From the NCBI RefSeq assembly GCF_900105455.1, contig NZ_FNSF01000008.1, positions 310,001 through 374,000 of the forward strand: a stretch of 64,000 nucleotides of DNA, in the 5' to 3' direction. The translations under genes were made by a program, and so were the position numbers. Shown here piece after piece: positions 37,099 through 45,820 of the stretch. Origin of the DNA: Tenacibaculum sp. MAR_2009_124 (lineage in GTDB: Bacteria > Bacteroidota > Bacteroidia > Flavobacteriales > Flavobacteriaceae). The notes under the pieces were generated by a model. It searched no databases and was not told where the DNA came from. It worked only from the letters and a program-made list of their open reading frames with translations. Numbering within the stretch: position 1 is the stretch's first letter; every line of letters starts with the position of its first letter.

Positions 37099-38085
37099 GT
37101 GAAAAAATTGACATTAACATTTCTATTGGCTCATTCTATCTTTTTTTACTTCATAAACCAAAAAGATAATACTGCTTTTATCGAAAGAAATAGTAATACT
37201 TCTTCTCACAAAATAGATCGTTCAGCTGAAAAAATGAGGTCCTTCATTATGAAGATTTCTAAATATGCCAAAGAACATAATCCTGAATTCTACATTATAC
37301 CTCAAAATGGTATTGAATTATGCTTTAACGAACTTGAGTTTTCACAAGGAACTCACCAAAAATATATCAACTCTATTGATGGTATTGGGATCGAAAGTTT
37401 GTTTTACCCCACTAAAAATGCGAATACAAAAGAAAAATTAAAGGCATTGAATTCAATTAAGGATTTGAAGCAAATTCTAGTGAGTGATTATACAAAAAGT
37501 CTCAAACAAATTAGTTATTCTAATCAAAGAAATAGTAATGAAGATTTTATAAGCTTTCCTAGAACAAAAAACAACTATGATTACTCCATTATACCAACTC
37601 AACTAAATAACGAGAACAACCGAGATATTAAATCTTTGGATAATGCTAAAAACTTTTTATATCTAATCAATTTTTCAAATTTCAAGTCGAAAAAAGAAGT
37701 TTTAGAAAAGCTTAAAAACACGAATTACGACCTACTATTAATAGATTTATTTTTCAACGAAACTCCTTTTACTCTAAATGAAATTAAAGAGCTAAAAATT
37801 AAGAAAAACGGAGGAAAACGTCTTCTTATCTCCTATATTAATATTGGGGCAGCGGAAAATTTCAGGTATTATTGGAAACCAAAATGGAAACTAGGCTCAC
37901 CATCTTGGCTAAGGAAAGAATATGAAGGTTATCACGACGAATTTTGGGTTCAATTTTGGAAAAGGCCCTGGCAGAAAATAATTTATGGCAACAGAGAGTC
38001 TTATATTAAGAAAATCTTAGACACAGGTTTCGATGGAGCTTATTTAGACAATGTAGAATGTTATTACTTTTTAAATTTTGACTAA
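37099..38085 (+). CDS. TM1410/GH114-like secreted protein, copy 1
   Basis: 328 residues from a GTG start with an N-terminal export or anchor helix (LTLTFLLAHSIFFYFI). The body matches the TM1410 hypothetical-glycosidase family related to GH114 endo-alpha-1,4-polygalactosaminidases: EFYIIPQNGIELC, DLLLIDLFFNE, GGKRLLISYINIGAAENFRYYW, and GFDGAYLDNVECY near the end with the acidic pair expected at the barrel active site. GH114 enzymes attack galactosaminogalactan in biofilms; activity here is inferred. Copy 2 follows after 81 bases. Confidence 0.75.
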   Translation: MKKLTLTFLLAHSIFFYFINQKDNTAFIERNSNTSSHKIDRSAEKMRSFIMKISKYAKEHNPEFYIIPQNGIELCFNELEFSQGTHQKYINSIDGIGIESLFYPTKNANTKEKLKALNSIKDLKQILVSDYTKSLKQISYSNQRNSNEDFISFPRTKNNYDYSIIPTQLNNENNRDIKSLDNAKNFLYLINFSNFKSKKEVLEKLKNTNYDLLLIDLFFNETPFTLNEIKELKIKKNGGKRLLISYINIGAAENFRYYWKPKWKLGSPSWLRKEYEGYHDEFWVQFWKRPWQKIIYGNRESYIKKILDTGFDGAYLDNVECYYFLNFD

Positions 38086-38166
38086 ATAAAAAAATATGCA
38101 ATTATCGCAATTGCAATTGTAAATACTTTAAGTAATTTTACATAGTAATCCCCTAAATACTCCCCC

Positions 38167-39123
38167 ATGTCTAATAAAAATTATTTACTAATTTTAGTAA
38201 TGTCTATTGTTATTGAATCTTGCTCAAAAATTGAAATGAAATCTCCTGAAAATCGTGAAGATAGCATGCGAGAATTCGTTGTTCAAATTTCGCAATATGC
38301 AAAAAGATTGAAATCTGACTTCATTATCATTCCTCAGAATGGAATAGAGCTTGCTTATACTGAATATCATTCCGCAAGCACCTTTAGCACAGAGTTCACT
38401 AATGCAATTGATGGTTTTGGTATTGAGGCTTTATTTTACGATAGCGATGAGCTTCCCATTTATGACAGACTCACAATGCTACAAAAGTTTTCAGAAAACA
38501 AACAAGTTTTAGTCTCCGATTACCTATCCGATGACGCTTTACTTGAGGAAGTCATTTATAAAAATGCTAGAGAAGGTTTTTTAAGCTTTCCTCGAATGAG
38601 TTTTAATTATGATTATACACATATTCCAAATACAATTCAAAATGAAAATAGTGAAAACATTTTAACTCTAAATGATGCTAAAAATTACCTGTACCTAATC
38701 AATGCCAGTAATTTTTCAACAAAACAAGAGTTAATTGATAATTTAACTACTACTAATTTTGATGTTATTCTGATTGATTTATTCTTCCATGGGAGAGCAC
38801 TCACTCGGGAAGATTTACAAAAAATTAAAGTAAAAGAAAACGGTGGTAAACGCCTAGTTATATCCTATGTAAATATTGGTTCTGCTGAGAAATACCGCTA
38901 CTATTTCAACAACAATTGGGAGGTAAGTAATCCTCATTGGTTGGCTAAACCCTATAAAGGCTATGAAAATGAAATATTTGTAAAATATTGGTCTAATGAA
39001 TGGCATTCCATTATTTATGGTAATGACGATTCATATTTAAAGAAAATAATTGATGCTGGTTTTGATGGTGCGTATTTAGACAATGTAAAATCATATCATT
39101 ATTTATTTTCTGATGAATTTTAA
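38167..39123 (+). CDS. TM1410/GH114-like lipoprotein, copy 2
   Basis: 318 residues, a tandem paralogue of the preceding gene. Its lipobox VIESC puts the lipid on C19, so it is membrane- or surface-anchored where copy 1 has only a signal or anchor helix. Matching segments: DFIIIPQNGIELAY, FDVILIDLFFHGRALT, GGKRLVISYVNIGSAEKYRYYF, GFDGAYLDNVKSY. The shared motifs show duplication followed by considerable divergence. The Crp-type regulator starts 20 bases later. Confidence 0.75.
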   Translation: MSNKNYLLILVMSIVIESCSKIEMKSPENREDSMREFVVQISQYAKRLKSDFIIIPQNGIELAYTEYHSASTFSTEFTNAIDGFGIEALFYDSDELPIYDRLTMLQKFSENKQVLVSDYLSDDALLEEVIYKNAREGFLSFPRMSFNYDYTHIPNTIQNENSENILTLNDAKNYLYLINASNFSTKQELIDNLTTTNFDVILIDLFFHGRALTREDLQKIKVKENGGKRLVISYVNIGSAEKYRYYFNNNWEVSNPHWLAKPYKGYENEIFVKYWSNEWHSIIYGNDDSYLKKIIDAGFDGAYLDNVKSYHYLFSDEF

Positions 39124-39142
39124 CTATTTAAACCTTAAAAAA

Positions 39143-39709
39143 ATGAGAAATTACCTTGCGTCCTTTAATATTTTAAATGAAAAAGACATTTCAGAATTTA
39201 GTAAATTAACCACTCCTAAAAAATTAAAAAAGGGTGATTATTTTATAGAAGCCGGAAATATGTGTAATGAAGTTGCTTTTATAAACAGAGGCATGCTTCG
39301 TTCATTCTATATATCATCAACAGGTGAAGATGTTACCTATTGTTTTTTCTGGGAAAGAAATTTTGTTACTGCCTATTCTTCGTTTATTACTCAAACAAAA
39401 ACCACAGAAAGTATTCAAGCTTTAACAGATGTTGAAATACTAAGTATTTCAAGAGAAGATCTTTTAAATCTTCAGGAATCAAATATTAATTGGTTAAAAT
39501 TCATGAAAACCCTTGCTGAGCAGGAATACATAAACCTGGAAAACAGAGTATTTCTACTACAACGAGAATCTGCCGAAATGCGTTATAAGCATATGTTAAA
39601 AAACCATCCTGAATATATACAGACAATTCCATTAAACTATTTGGCTTCTTATTTAGGAATTACGCAAAGACATTTAAGTAGAATACGAAAAGATTCTTTG
39701 ATGGAGTGA
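39143..39709 (+). CDS. Crp/Fnr-family transcription regulator
   Basis: 188 residues from the ATG at 39143; a longer in-frame start at 39113 would overlap the previous gene and adds no conserved sequence. It has a cyclic-nucleotide-binding-like beta-roll (GDYFIEAGNMCNEVAFINRG) and a C-terminal winged helix (LNYLASYLGITQRHLSRIRKD). The effector is unknown. The oxidoreductase 33 bases downstream is likely in the same transcript. Confidence 0.88.
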   Translation: MRNYLASFNILNEKDISEFSKLTTPKKLKKGDYFIEAGNMCNEVAFINRGMLRSFYISSTGEDVTYCFFWERNFVTAYSSFITQTKTTESIQALTDVEILSISREDLLNLQESNINWLKFMKTLAEQEYINLENRVFLLQRESAEMRYKHMLKNHPEYIQTIPLNYLASYLGITQRHLSRIRKDSLME

Positions 39710-39742
39710 TATTAATTAGACATATGTCCTTTCGTTTGTTTT

Positions 39743-40366
39743 ATGTTACATCTTTCTTTGTCATATAATTCAAACTTAGAAGACATCATAAAAAAAACAT
39801 TAATAATCAATGGGCATCCTGACAAGGACAGCTTTAACCATGCATTGGCAAACTCCTATAAAAAAGGATTGGAAAAATCGAATGCCATTACCGATCAAAT
39901 TAACTTGATTGATTTGGATTTTGACCCAATATTAAAGTTTGGCTATAGAAAAAGAATGGAACTTGAACCAGATTTACTAAACGCTCTCGAAAAGATAAAA
40001 AACGCAGATCATTTAGTTTGGGTTTTCCCCGTTTGGTGGTGTGGTTACCCTGCTATTCTAAAAGGCTTTATTGATAGAACATTTTTACCTGGAATTACTT
40101 TTCAACCTATCAAAGGAAAGCCTTTTCCTAAGAAGTTATTAAAAGGTAAAACCGCTAGATTAATAATAACATCTGATACTCCTTCATGGTATGACTATTT
40201 ATTTATGAAAAGGCCAACCATAAATCAATTCAAAAAAGGAGTGCTAGAGTTTTGCGGAATTTCTCCAGTGAAAGTCACCTTTTTGTCTGTCATCAAAGAT
40301 TCATCAGACAACCAAAGAAACAAATGGCTAGATAAAGTATTTGAGCTAGGTGTTCATATGAACTAA
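39743..40366 (+). CDS. NAD(P)H-dependent flavin oxidoreductase (quinone reductase-like)
   Basis: 207 residues with the flavodoxin-like fold of the NQO1/KefF family: LIINGHPDKDSFNHAL near the N-terminus, DHLVWVFPVWWCGYPAILKGFIDR in the middle (FMN and partner contacts), and TSDTPSWYDYLF. It probably reduces quinones or electrophiles with NAD(P)H. It pairs with a Crp-type regulator, a common arrangement for stress-response oxidoreductases. The first 16 residues precede the conserved domain, so the true start may be slightly later. Confidence 0.85.
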   Translation: MLHLSLSYNSNLEDIIKKTLIINGHPDKDSFNHALANSYKKGLEKSNAITDQINLIDLDFDPILKFGYRKRMELEPDLLNALEKIKNADHLVWVFPVWWCGYPAILKGFIDRTFLPGITFQPIKGKPFPKKLLKGKTARLIITSDTPSWYDYLFMKRPTINQFKKGVLEFCGISPVKVTFLSVIKDSSDNQRNKWLDKVFELGVHMN

Positions 40367-40367
40367 T

Positions 40368-40404
40368 AGCTTTCGAGATAAAAAAATCATCTCGAAAGCT
40401 TTAT
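40368..40404. terminator. Terminator after the oxidoreductase
   Basis: AGCTTTCGAGAT pairs with ATCTCGAAAGCT around an A-rich loop and is followed by TTTATT. It can also serve the convergent pseudogene. Confidence 0.8.
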
Positions 40405-41047
40405 TCTTTCACGACCTTTTTTATGATCTTATTAAATTTATTTTGCTCGCGTAAATATTTATCAAACCATTCAATAACTCTTTTCTCAACATCTCTCCTA
40501 TTCTTGCTTAATTTGTGATTATCGCCAACATAACTTACAAACTGATACGGAAACCCACTAACCTCAAACTTCTTTACCAATTCAGTTGACTGACCATAAC
40601 TTACTAATTGATCGGCAGTACCATGCAGAATAAGAAGTGGAATTCTATTAATTTCAGCATCCCATAGAACCGCCGAACGTTTATTCAATTGATTTTCTTT
40701 ATCCTCTTTATAATTTGGAATTATCTGCGAATGCATGTTCTTTTCCAACTCCGGTCGATTTTGAACCGAATTAAAGGCTATTGCATACAACATTGCATTC
40801 TTAACATTCTTATAAGCTGCCATGAAACTACCAAATGATTTTAAAATTTCATACCCTAACCCAGTAAACTCTTTTTTCTTTAAAATTTCATTTTAACGGA
40901 AGTCTCCAAAATTCTCCCTTAACTCTTCCGAGTTCTTAAATAAAACCTCTTTACTAACCGAAGAAACACTTAACAATAAAATCGAAAAAGCAACACCTAA
41001 TACCACTACAGCAATAAACAAAAAACCTTTTTAACAATTCCAGAACC
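40401..41047 (-). pseudogene. Remnant of a membrane-anchored alpha/beta hydrolase (S9-like)
   Basis: Only 140 codons remain open (40401-40823): the C-terminal part of a prolyl-oligopeptidase-like hydrolase with PLLILHGTADQLVSYGQS (the catalytic Asp region) and GDNHKLS (the catalytic His). In the same frame upstream the reading continues through NEILKKKEFTGLGYEILKSF to a TAA at 40893-40895, and beyond it a membrane helix (GFLFIAVVVLGVAFSILLLS) with SVSKEVLFKNSEELR. That piece is itself cut by a stop close to a run of A. The middle of the enzyme, with the nucleophile Ser, is missing, so there was a deletion, a nonsense change and probably a frameshift. Confidence 0.7.
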
Positions 41048-41205
41048 TCCATGATTAACTATTTTAAAATAAGCCCCGTACTACTAATTTTTATTACAAT
41101 TCCGAATTAAAAATATGAAATACAGAATTATCAAAACTACATCTCACAAACTTCGTAGTAATTCATTTTTAGTATATTTACCTAGATAAAAAAAGAAAAT
41201 TAAAA

Positions 41206-43323
41206 ATGATTGCTGTTAATTACTATCCAAAAAGCCCTAAGGGGATTTCAAAAAATTTCACAAAACTTCCATCATCTTATATTACAAAATCAATCTTAGC
41301 GATTATTGCTATTATATTATTTTTTGTTTTATACGCTTGCTTGGTTTTCGCTACAGGCTACTTAGCATATATTGCCTTGATTTACGATATCGGGCAGGTA
41401 AATAAAGCTACTATTTTAATGAAAATAGGAGCTGTTGCTGGAAGCGCAATGCTTTTTGTTTTTACATTAAAATTTATATTTAAACTTAAAAATCCCAAAC
41501 CACAGAATCGGATTAAACTGAACAAAACAAAACACCAAAATCTCTGGAATTTTGTAATTAAAATTTGCGAAGAAACAGGCGCACCAAAACCTAAAAATAT
41601 TTTCATCGATCCTGATGTAAATGCTTATGTCGCATATTCCAATATTTGGCTTAGCTTATTTTTACCCATAAAAAAAGAACTTACTATTGGTTTAGGCTTA
41701 ATAGACTCGCTTAACCTTACTGAATTTAAAGCTGTTATCACCCATGAGTTCGGCCACTTTGCCCAAAAAGCAATGAAAATTGGAAGTTATATTAACTCGG
41801 CGAATACTATTATTCATGATATGATATACAATAGAGATAGCTGGGACAATTTACTTGATGAATGGAGAGCCTCAGATATTCGTTTATCTTTTGCTGCTTG
41901 GATTATTACACCTGTTATTTGGATAATTAGACAAACACTTGCTTTGTTTTATCAATTCTTAAACATCATGTATTCTTCCTTATCAAGGGAAATGGAGTTT
42001 AACGCAGACAAAGTTGCTGTAAGTACCTCCGGAAGCGATGCAATTATTGCCGCTCTATGGAAACTTGATGTCGGTTTCGAAAACTGGAATAACACCATTG
42101 AACATGCCTATTTAGCTTCAAAAAAGAAAGTATTCACTAAAAATTTATATACTCACAACCAAATTGCTCATGACAAAGTAAAAGATTCTCAGTTAGAAAA
42201 ACTAACAAACCTTCCTAAGCATTCGATGGGTGGAAAAAAATATTTTTCTTCTTCCGAAAACTCAAAAGTAAGTATGTATGCTAGCCATCCACCTAACAAT
42301 TTGAGACAAGAGAATGCAAAGTCTCCATATATTGAATGCGGTTCAGATGATCGTTCTCCTTGGTTACTCTTTGAAAAAGCCAATGAACTTCAAGAAGAAA
42401 TGACCTTGCTTGTTTACAAACAGTATATAGGTAAAGAATCTCTTGAATTCTCAACTTCAACCGTTTTTGAAAACTTTATCATTCAAGAAATGCAAGGAAA
42501 AGAACTTCTTGCGGAATATCAAGACACTTTTTTAAACAGGTTTTTGTTTATTGATGCTCATGACGAATTACTAAAAAGAGCCAAAGAAAGAGAGGCGGTT
42601 TATCAAAATGACATCACGTATTTGAAAGAAAGCCTGACAACATTAATGAATCCTGTAAAAGAAATTGAAAACTTAATGAACAAAGCTGTTGAAATTTCTC
42701 AAGGAACTACAAAAGATGTTTCTTTTAACTTTCAAGGTAAGGAATACAATAAAAAAGATCTTCAGGAAGGATATGAAACAATGGTTGCAGAACGCGAAAA
42801 AATATTTAATGAAAACTTTAAAGATTGGGATACTCGCTTTTGTGCTATTCATTTGAACTTAGCCATTCAAAACAATAAACAAGATGAGCTATTAAAGATA
42901 TACAAACAACACCAAGTTATCATTGAAATTTATAAAGGTATAGTTGCTGTAAAAAACACAATTTTTGAAGATCTACAACAACTGCAAACTAAGTCAGAAG
43001 TAGAGCAATCAGAAATAGCAAAGTTTATTAGTAACGTTAAACAGCTTACTGAATCAAACAACACTATTTTAGATGCTATCGATAAAATAGAATTTATTCC
43101 AATGTCAAATATTGATGATGTTCAGGAATTCAAGGAAGCTATTGTTGATGATGGGATATTTAGAAAAGAAGAAGGTAATCTTTTGGAAAATGGTGGTTTT
43201 GACAAAACCGTAATAAAAATAGATAATGCTATCAATAATTGTCAACGAATAGAACAAAAAAGTATTGGCCTGATTTTAATGTTTCATCATCAGCTTCATG
43301 AAAAAGTTAAAGCTTTTAACTAA
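41206..43323 (+). CDS. M48-family membrane metalloprotease with long C-terminal region
   Basis: 705 residues. Two membrane helices (28-60 and 75-92), then the HtpX/Ste24-like peptidase domain with HEFGH (H180, E181, H184) and the third zinc ligand in SREMEFNADK. Two more hydrophobic segments lie near 222-250. After about residue 360 comes a charged, mostly helical region with no family I recognise (about 350 residues). It probably degrades or trims membrane proteins. It stands alone with a terminator behind it. Confidence 0.88.
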   Translation: MIAVNYYPKSPKGISKNFTKLPSSYITKSILAIIAIILFFVLYACLVFATGYLAYIALIYDIGQVNKATILMKIGAVAGSAMLFVFTLKFIFKLKNPKPQNRIKLNKTKHQNLWNFVIKICEETGAPKPKNIFIDPDVNAYVAYSNIWLSLFLPIKKELTIGLGLIDSLNLTEFKAVITHEFGHFAQKAMKIGSYINSANTIIHDMIYNRDSWDNLLDEWRASDIRLSFAAWIITPVIWIIRQTLALFYQFLNIMYSSLSREMEFNADKVAVSTSGSDAIIAALWKLDVGFENWNNTIEHAYLASKKKVFTKNLYTHNQIAHDKVKDSQLEKLTNLPKHSMGGKKYFSSSENSKVSMYASHPPNNLRQENAKSPYIECGSDDRSPWLLFEKANELQEEMTLLVYKQYIGKESLEFSTSTVFENFIIQEMQGKELLAEYQDTFLNRFLFIDAHDELLKRAKEREAVYQNDITYLKESLTTLMNPVKEIENLMNKAVEISQGTTKDVSFNFQGKEYNKKDLQEGYETMVAEREKIFNENFKDWDTRFCAIHLNLAIQNNKQDELLKIYKQHQVIIEIYKGIVAVKNTIFEDLQQLQTKSEVEQSEIAKFISNVKQLTESNNTILDAIDKIEFIPMSNIDDVQEFKEAIVDDGIFRKEEGNLLENGGFDKTVIKIDNAINNCQRIEQKSIGLILMFHHQLHEKVKAFN

Positions 43324-43347
43324 AAATTAAACACATTACAAACAACT

Positions 43348-43379
43348 AAAAACCTCATTCTTATGAGGTTTTGTTTTTT
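43348..43379. terminator. Bidirectional terminator, M48 protease / HTH gene
   Basis: AAAACCTCAT pairs with ATGAGGTTTT, then TGTTTTTTA. It overlaps the stop of the convergent regulator gene. Confidence 0.8.
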
Positions 43380-43756
43380 ATGAAATTTTCAATTTGAATA
43401 TTTAACATTTTACCAATTTCTTCATCTTTTGATAGTAATTCCAGAAGATTTTCTTTGATTTTAGTGTTTAATAATGAAACTTCATAAGAAGAAGACGGTT
43501 CTTGCACTAAACCATCGATACCTCTCTCTAAAGACATAGTTCCTCTGCCAGTTAGTAGCCAAGTAGGATCCACTTCTGGAAAAGCATGGAGAATTTTGTT
43601 TAACACATTACTTTTAAAAGAAGCCTTTCTTCTAATAGCTGTACCTATTGAATTATTCGATACATCAATCTTTTCTTCAAAAGACCTAATGTTCAACTTA
43701 TTTACTTCAATAATTTTAGCTACTCTTTTGTAAGTATCATCTATAAAATCAACCAT
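43361..43756 (-). CDS. CI-repressor-like helix-turn-helix protein
   Basis: 131 residues from the ATG at 43756; the frame extends to 43840 but the extra 28 residues are AT-driven and unlike the family. The sequence RVAKIIEVNKLNIRSFEEKIDVSNNSI with a recognition-like AIRRKASFKSNVLNKIL, and then FPEVDPTWLLTGRGTM, is the N-terminal domain pattern of phage-CI-like regulators in Bacteroidota. It has no peptidase part, only an acidic, possibly oligomerising tail. It is divergent from a small gene at 43899. Confidence 0.8.
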   Translation of the reverse strand: MVDFIDDTYKRVAKIIEVNKLNIRSFEEKIDVSNNSIGTAIRRKASFKSNVLNKILHAFPEVDPTWLLTGRGTMSLERGIDGLVQEPSSSYEVSLLNTKIKENLLELLSKDEEIGKMLNIQIENFIKNKTS

Positions 43757-43815
43757 TTTGAAATAACTTTTTTCTAAAAGTTTATAATTTTGTTTTATAA
43801 TTAGAATTTTGTTTG

Positions 43816-43823
43816 TATATTTG
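43816..43823 (+). promoter_or_regulatory. Candidate -7 element (TATATTTG) and repeat-rich operator region
   Basis: TATATTTG lies 76 bases before the 85-residue gene. Just upstream (43783-43813) the motif TATAATT..TTTTG occurs twice (TATAATTTTG, then TATAATTAGAATTTTG), a possible operator for the divergent HTH protein. Confidence 0.35.
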
Positions 43824-43898
43824 AAAAGCATTAAGTACAAAACTCGTACAAATATAAATTAAAAGTGCTATCATTTTCCAAAAAAAGACTTGCTGTTT

Positions 43899-44156
43899 AT
43901 GATATCATCAACTCAACGAAAAGAATTAGAACGAATTAAACCACCAAAGTACAGAGAAAGGGTCAGGCAATATTTAGCCCAAAATGGGCATTGCTTTTCC
44001 ATAGAAACCATTCAAAAAGTTTATTCGGGTAAAAGAAACAATATCATCATAACAGAAGCTATTTATGAAGTATTTAGCCGTTATAAAAAAGAAGCAGATA
44101 ACATAACCTCTAAGATAAATACAATTATTGCCGATACTCCAAAAGATATCTCTTAA
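43899..44156 (+). CDS. Small basic protein of unknown function, divergent from HTH gene
   Basis: 85 residues from ATG 43899; a TTG three codons earlier is less likely. It is basic and mostly helical (RKELERIKPPKYRERVRQYLAQNG, then SIETIQKVYSGKRNNIIITEAIYEVFSRYK). The second half looks like a short DNA-binding helix-turn-helix of the kind seen in small Bacteroidota phage or plasmid regulators. No signal peptide. It pairs head-to-head with the CI-like gene, which suggests a regulatory switch; function is not known. Confidence 0.6.
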   Translation: MISSTQRKELERIKPPKYRERVRQYLAQNGHCFSIETIQKVYSGKRNNIIITEAIYEVFSRYKKEADNITSKINTIIADTPKDIS

Positions 44157-44314
44157 ATATTAGCATTTTATGGATGGGGCAACACGGGGTGGAAATGTAA
44201 GGTTTTCCGCCTCGTTTCTTCCTAAAACATTCTTCTAATTATTATTTTTGTAAGGCCGCCTAGAAACTAAGCGACCTTGACTTAAAACTGAATCTAAAAT
44301 ATTAGTGTTTAGCT

Positions 44315-44830
44315 TTAATCAGCAAGCAACAGTAACTGAGCAGCTGCTCCTTTTGCTCCATCACTCCCAACTGTTCCTAACACACCAATTTCTTTAGCTC
44401 CTTCAGGATTCCCACTGTAGTAAACTGAGGCTTTTTGATACACATGATTACTTGCATAAAAACCAAGCTCCTTACCTCCTTCTGGGTTTCCACTATAATA
44501 CACGCTTGTTTTTTGGTAAACTCTATTCTTTTGTATGAATCCTAGCTCTTTTCCTCCTTCTGGATTACCGCTATAATACACACTGGTTTTTTGGTAAATT
44601 CTGTTGTTCTTAATAAAACCAACTTCTTTAGCCCCTTCAGGATTTCCACTATAATAAACACTGGTTTTCTTATAAACCCTATCATTACTAAGAAACCCAA
44701 GCTCCTTACCTCCTTCGGGGTTTCCGCTATAGTAAACACTCGTTTTTTTGTAAACTCGACACTGAGCTGTAGCTCCTAAAATTAGAAATAGCCCAAAGAC
44801 AAACAATAGTAGTACTTTTTTGTTTTTCAT
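44315..44830 (-). CDS. Secreted protein of five 26-residue tandem repeats
   Basis: 171 residues from the ATG at 44830 (the frame stays open to 44956 but the signal peptide starts here; ending GATAQ at residue 23). After C24 come five repeats, 25-50, 51-76, 77-102, 103-128 and 129-154, each reading R-V-Y-K/Q-K-T-SVYYSGNPEG-x-KE-x-G-x with a short variable end. The tail (GSDGAKGAAAQLLLLAD) is Ala/Leu-rich. The Tyr/Gly-rich short strands suggest a beta-repeat fold such as a small beta-flower or propeller. The function is unknown; it is probably periplasmic or surface-located. Confidence 0.8.
   Translation of the reverse strand: MKNKKVLLLFVFGLFLILGATAQCRVYKKTSVYYSGNPEGGKELGFLSNDRVYKKTSVYYSGNPEGAKEVGFIKNNRIYQKTSVYYSGNPEGGKELGFIQKNRVYQKTSVYYSGNPEGGKELGFYASNHVYQKASVYYSGNPEGAKEIGVLGTVGSDGAKGAAAQLLLLAD
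44369..44758 (-). repeat. Five direct repeats of 78 bp inside the secreted repeat protein
   Basis: Each unit is 26 codons. Units share the stretch coding for SVYYSGNPEG, though many codons differ between copies, which shows the protein repeat is selected and not a fresh DNA duplication. Confidence 0.85.
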
Positions 44831-44997
44831 TTTAAATAATATTTTTAGTTTGGTTATAATTAGCCTGCAAAACAACTTAAAACTATTATTTAAAACAATT
44901 GGGAATTTTACTAAAACTAAACTCAGTAAAAAGTCAACGATACCTAGTAAAAACACTTAGAACACCGAGTTATTTATTAATTTATTTGAGCATAAAA

Positions 44998-45021
44998 AAT
45001 TCCGACCATTTGGTCGGAATT
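44998..45021 (-). terminator. Terminator of the pdxJ-hydrolase operon
   Basis: AATTCCGACC pairs with GGTCGGAATT across an ATTT loop; on the minus strand TTTTTTATG follows. Confidence 0.75.
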
Positions 45022-45045
45022 ATATATTGTAAAATTAATTTACTT

Positions 45046-45810
45046 CTAAATAAAATCAATAACAGCTTTAAAAAACTCATTTGGATTTTCTGCATGTAGC
45101 CAATGACCTGCATTTGAAATATCTTTTATTTTGGCTTCTGGAAAATGAGCTTTTATTAAAGGAATATCATCAGAGGTAATATAGTTTGATTTTTCACCTG
45201 ACAAAAATAAAACCTTCCCTTCAAACATAGTAAACGATGGAAGTGCTACTCCAACTTCTCTATTATTTTCAGTTAACGACTTTAAATTAAACCTAAAATC
45301 TAACAGCCCCTTTTCCTTCCAATAAACACTTTTCAACAAGAACTGTCGCACTCCAACTTCTGGAATCAATTCAGAAACTTTCTCATCAACTAATTTTCTT
45401 GAATTCTGCTTACTAAAATCAACTGAATTCAGTGCTCCAAGAATATCATGATGATGCGGAGGATAATCTCTCGGAGAAATATCTACTATCACTAATTTAT
45501 CCAATAAATCAGCATTTTCGACAGCAAATAACATGGCAGTTTTCCCTCCCATAGAATGACCTAGAACATGAGGTTTCTCAATTGAATGATACTCTATATA
45601 ACGAAATAGATCTTGAACCAATAACTCATAATCAAATGCATCCGTATGAAAACTTCTACCGTGATTCCTTTGGTCAATTAGATGAACTTGGTATCCCTCT
45701 GCCGCAAATTTATTGGCGTGAGATTTCCAGTTATCTCCCATACCAAAGTAACCATGAAGTATCAGTAATGGTTTCCCCTCACCAACAATTCTTGAATGTA
45801 AAATATCCAT
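45046..45810 (-). CDS. Alpha/beta hydrolase, YbfF-like esterase
   Basis: 254 residues. HGYFGMGDNWKS and IDQRNHGRSFH open the fold; the nucleophile elbow is GHSMGGKTA, and the catalytic His is in NAGHWLHAENP. It fits the YbfF acyl-CoA esterase family in length and motifs. It lies 10 bases after pdxJ on the same strand, so the two form an operon; the link with vitamin B6 is positional only. Confidence 0.9.
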   Translation of the reverse strand: MDILHSRIVGEGKPLLILHGYFGMGDNWKSHANKFAAEGYQVHLIDQRNHGRSFHTDAFDYELLVQDLFRYIEYHSIEKPHVLGHSMGGKTAMLFAVENADLLDKLVIVDISPRDYPPHHHDILGALNSVDFSKQNSRKLVDEKVSELIPEVGVRQFLLKSVYWKEKGLLDFRFNLKSLTENNREVGVALPSFTMFEGKVLFLSGEKSNYITSDDIPLIKAHFPEAKIKDISNAGHWLHAENPNEFFKAVIDFI

Positions 45811-45820
45811 ACTTAAAAAA

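Noticed and set aside
36603..44156. Possible prophage (holin-like gene and CI-like repressor)
   Set aside because: No integrase, capsid, terminase or tail genes between them; the holin-like family is common on chromosomes.
44157..44314. Short hairpins (GGTGGAAA/TTTTCCGCC and AAGG..GCC/AAGCGACCTT)
   Set aside because: Stems are weak with interruptions; at most a poor terminator, and no RNA gene is evident.
44369..44758. Repeat array considered as CRISPR
   Set aside because: The units are contiguous 78-base coding repeats without spacers, in frame with a signal peptide.
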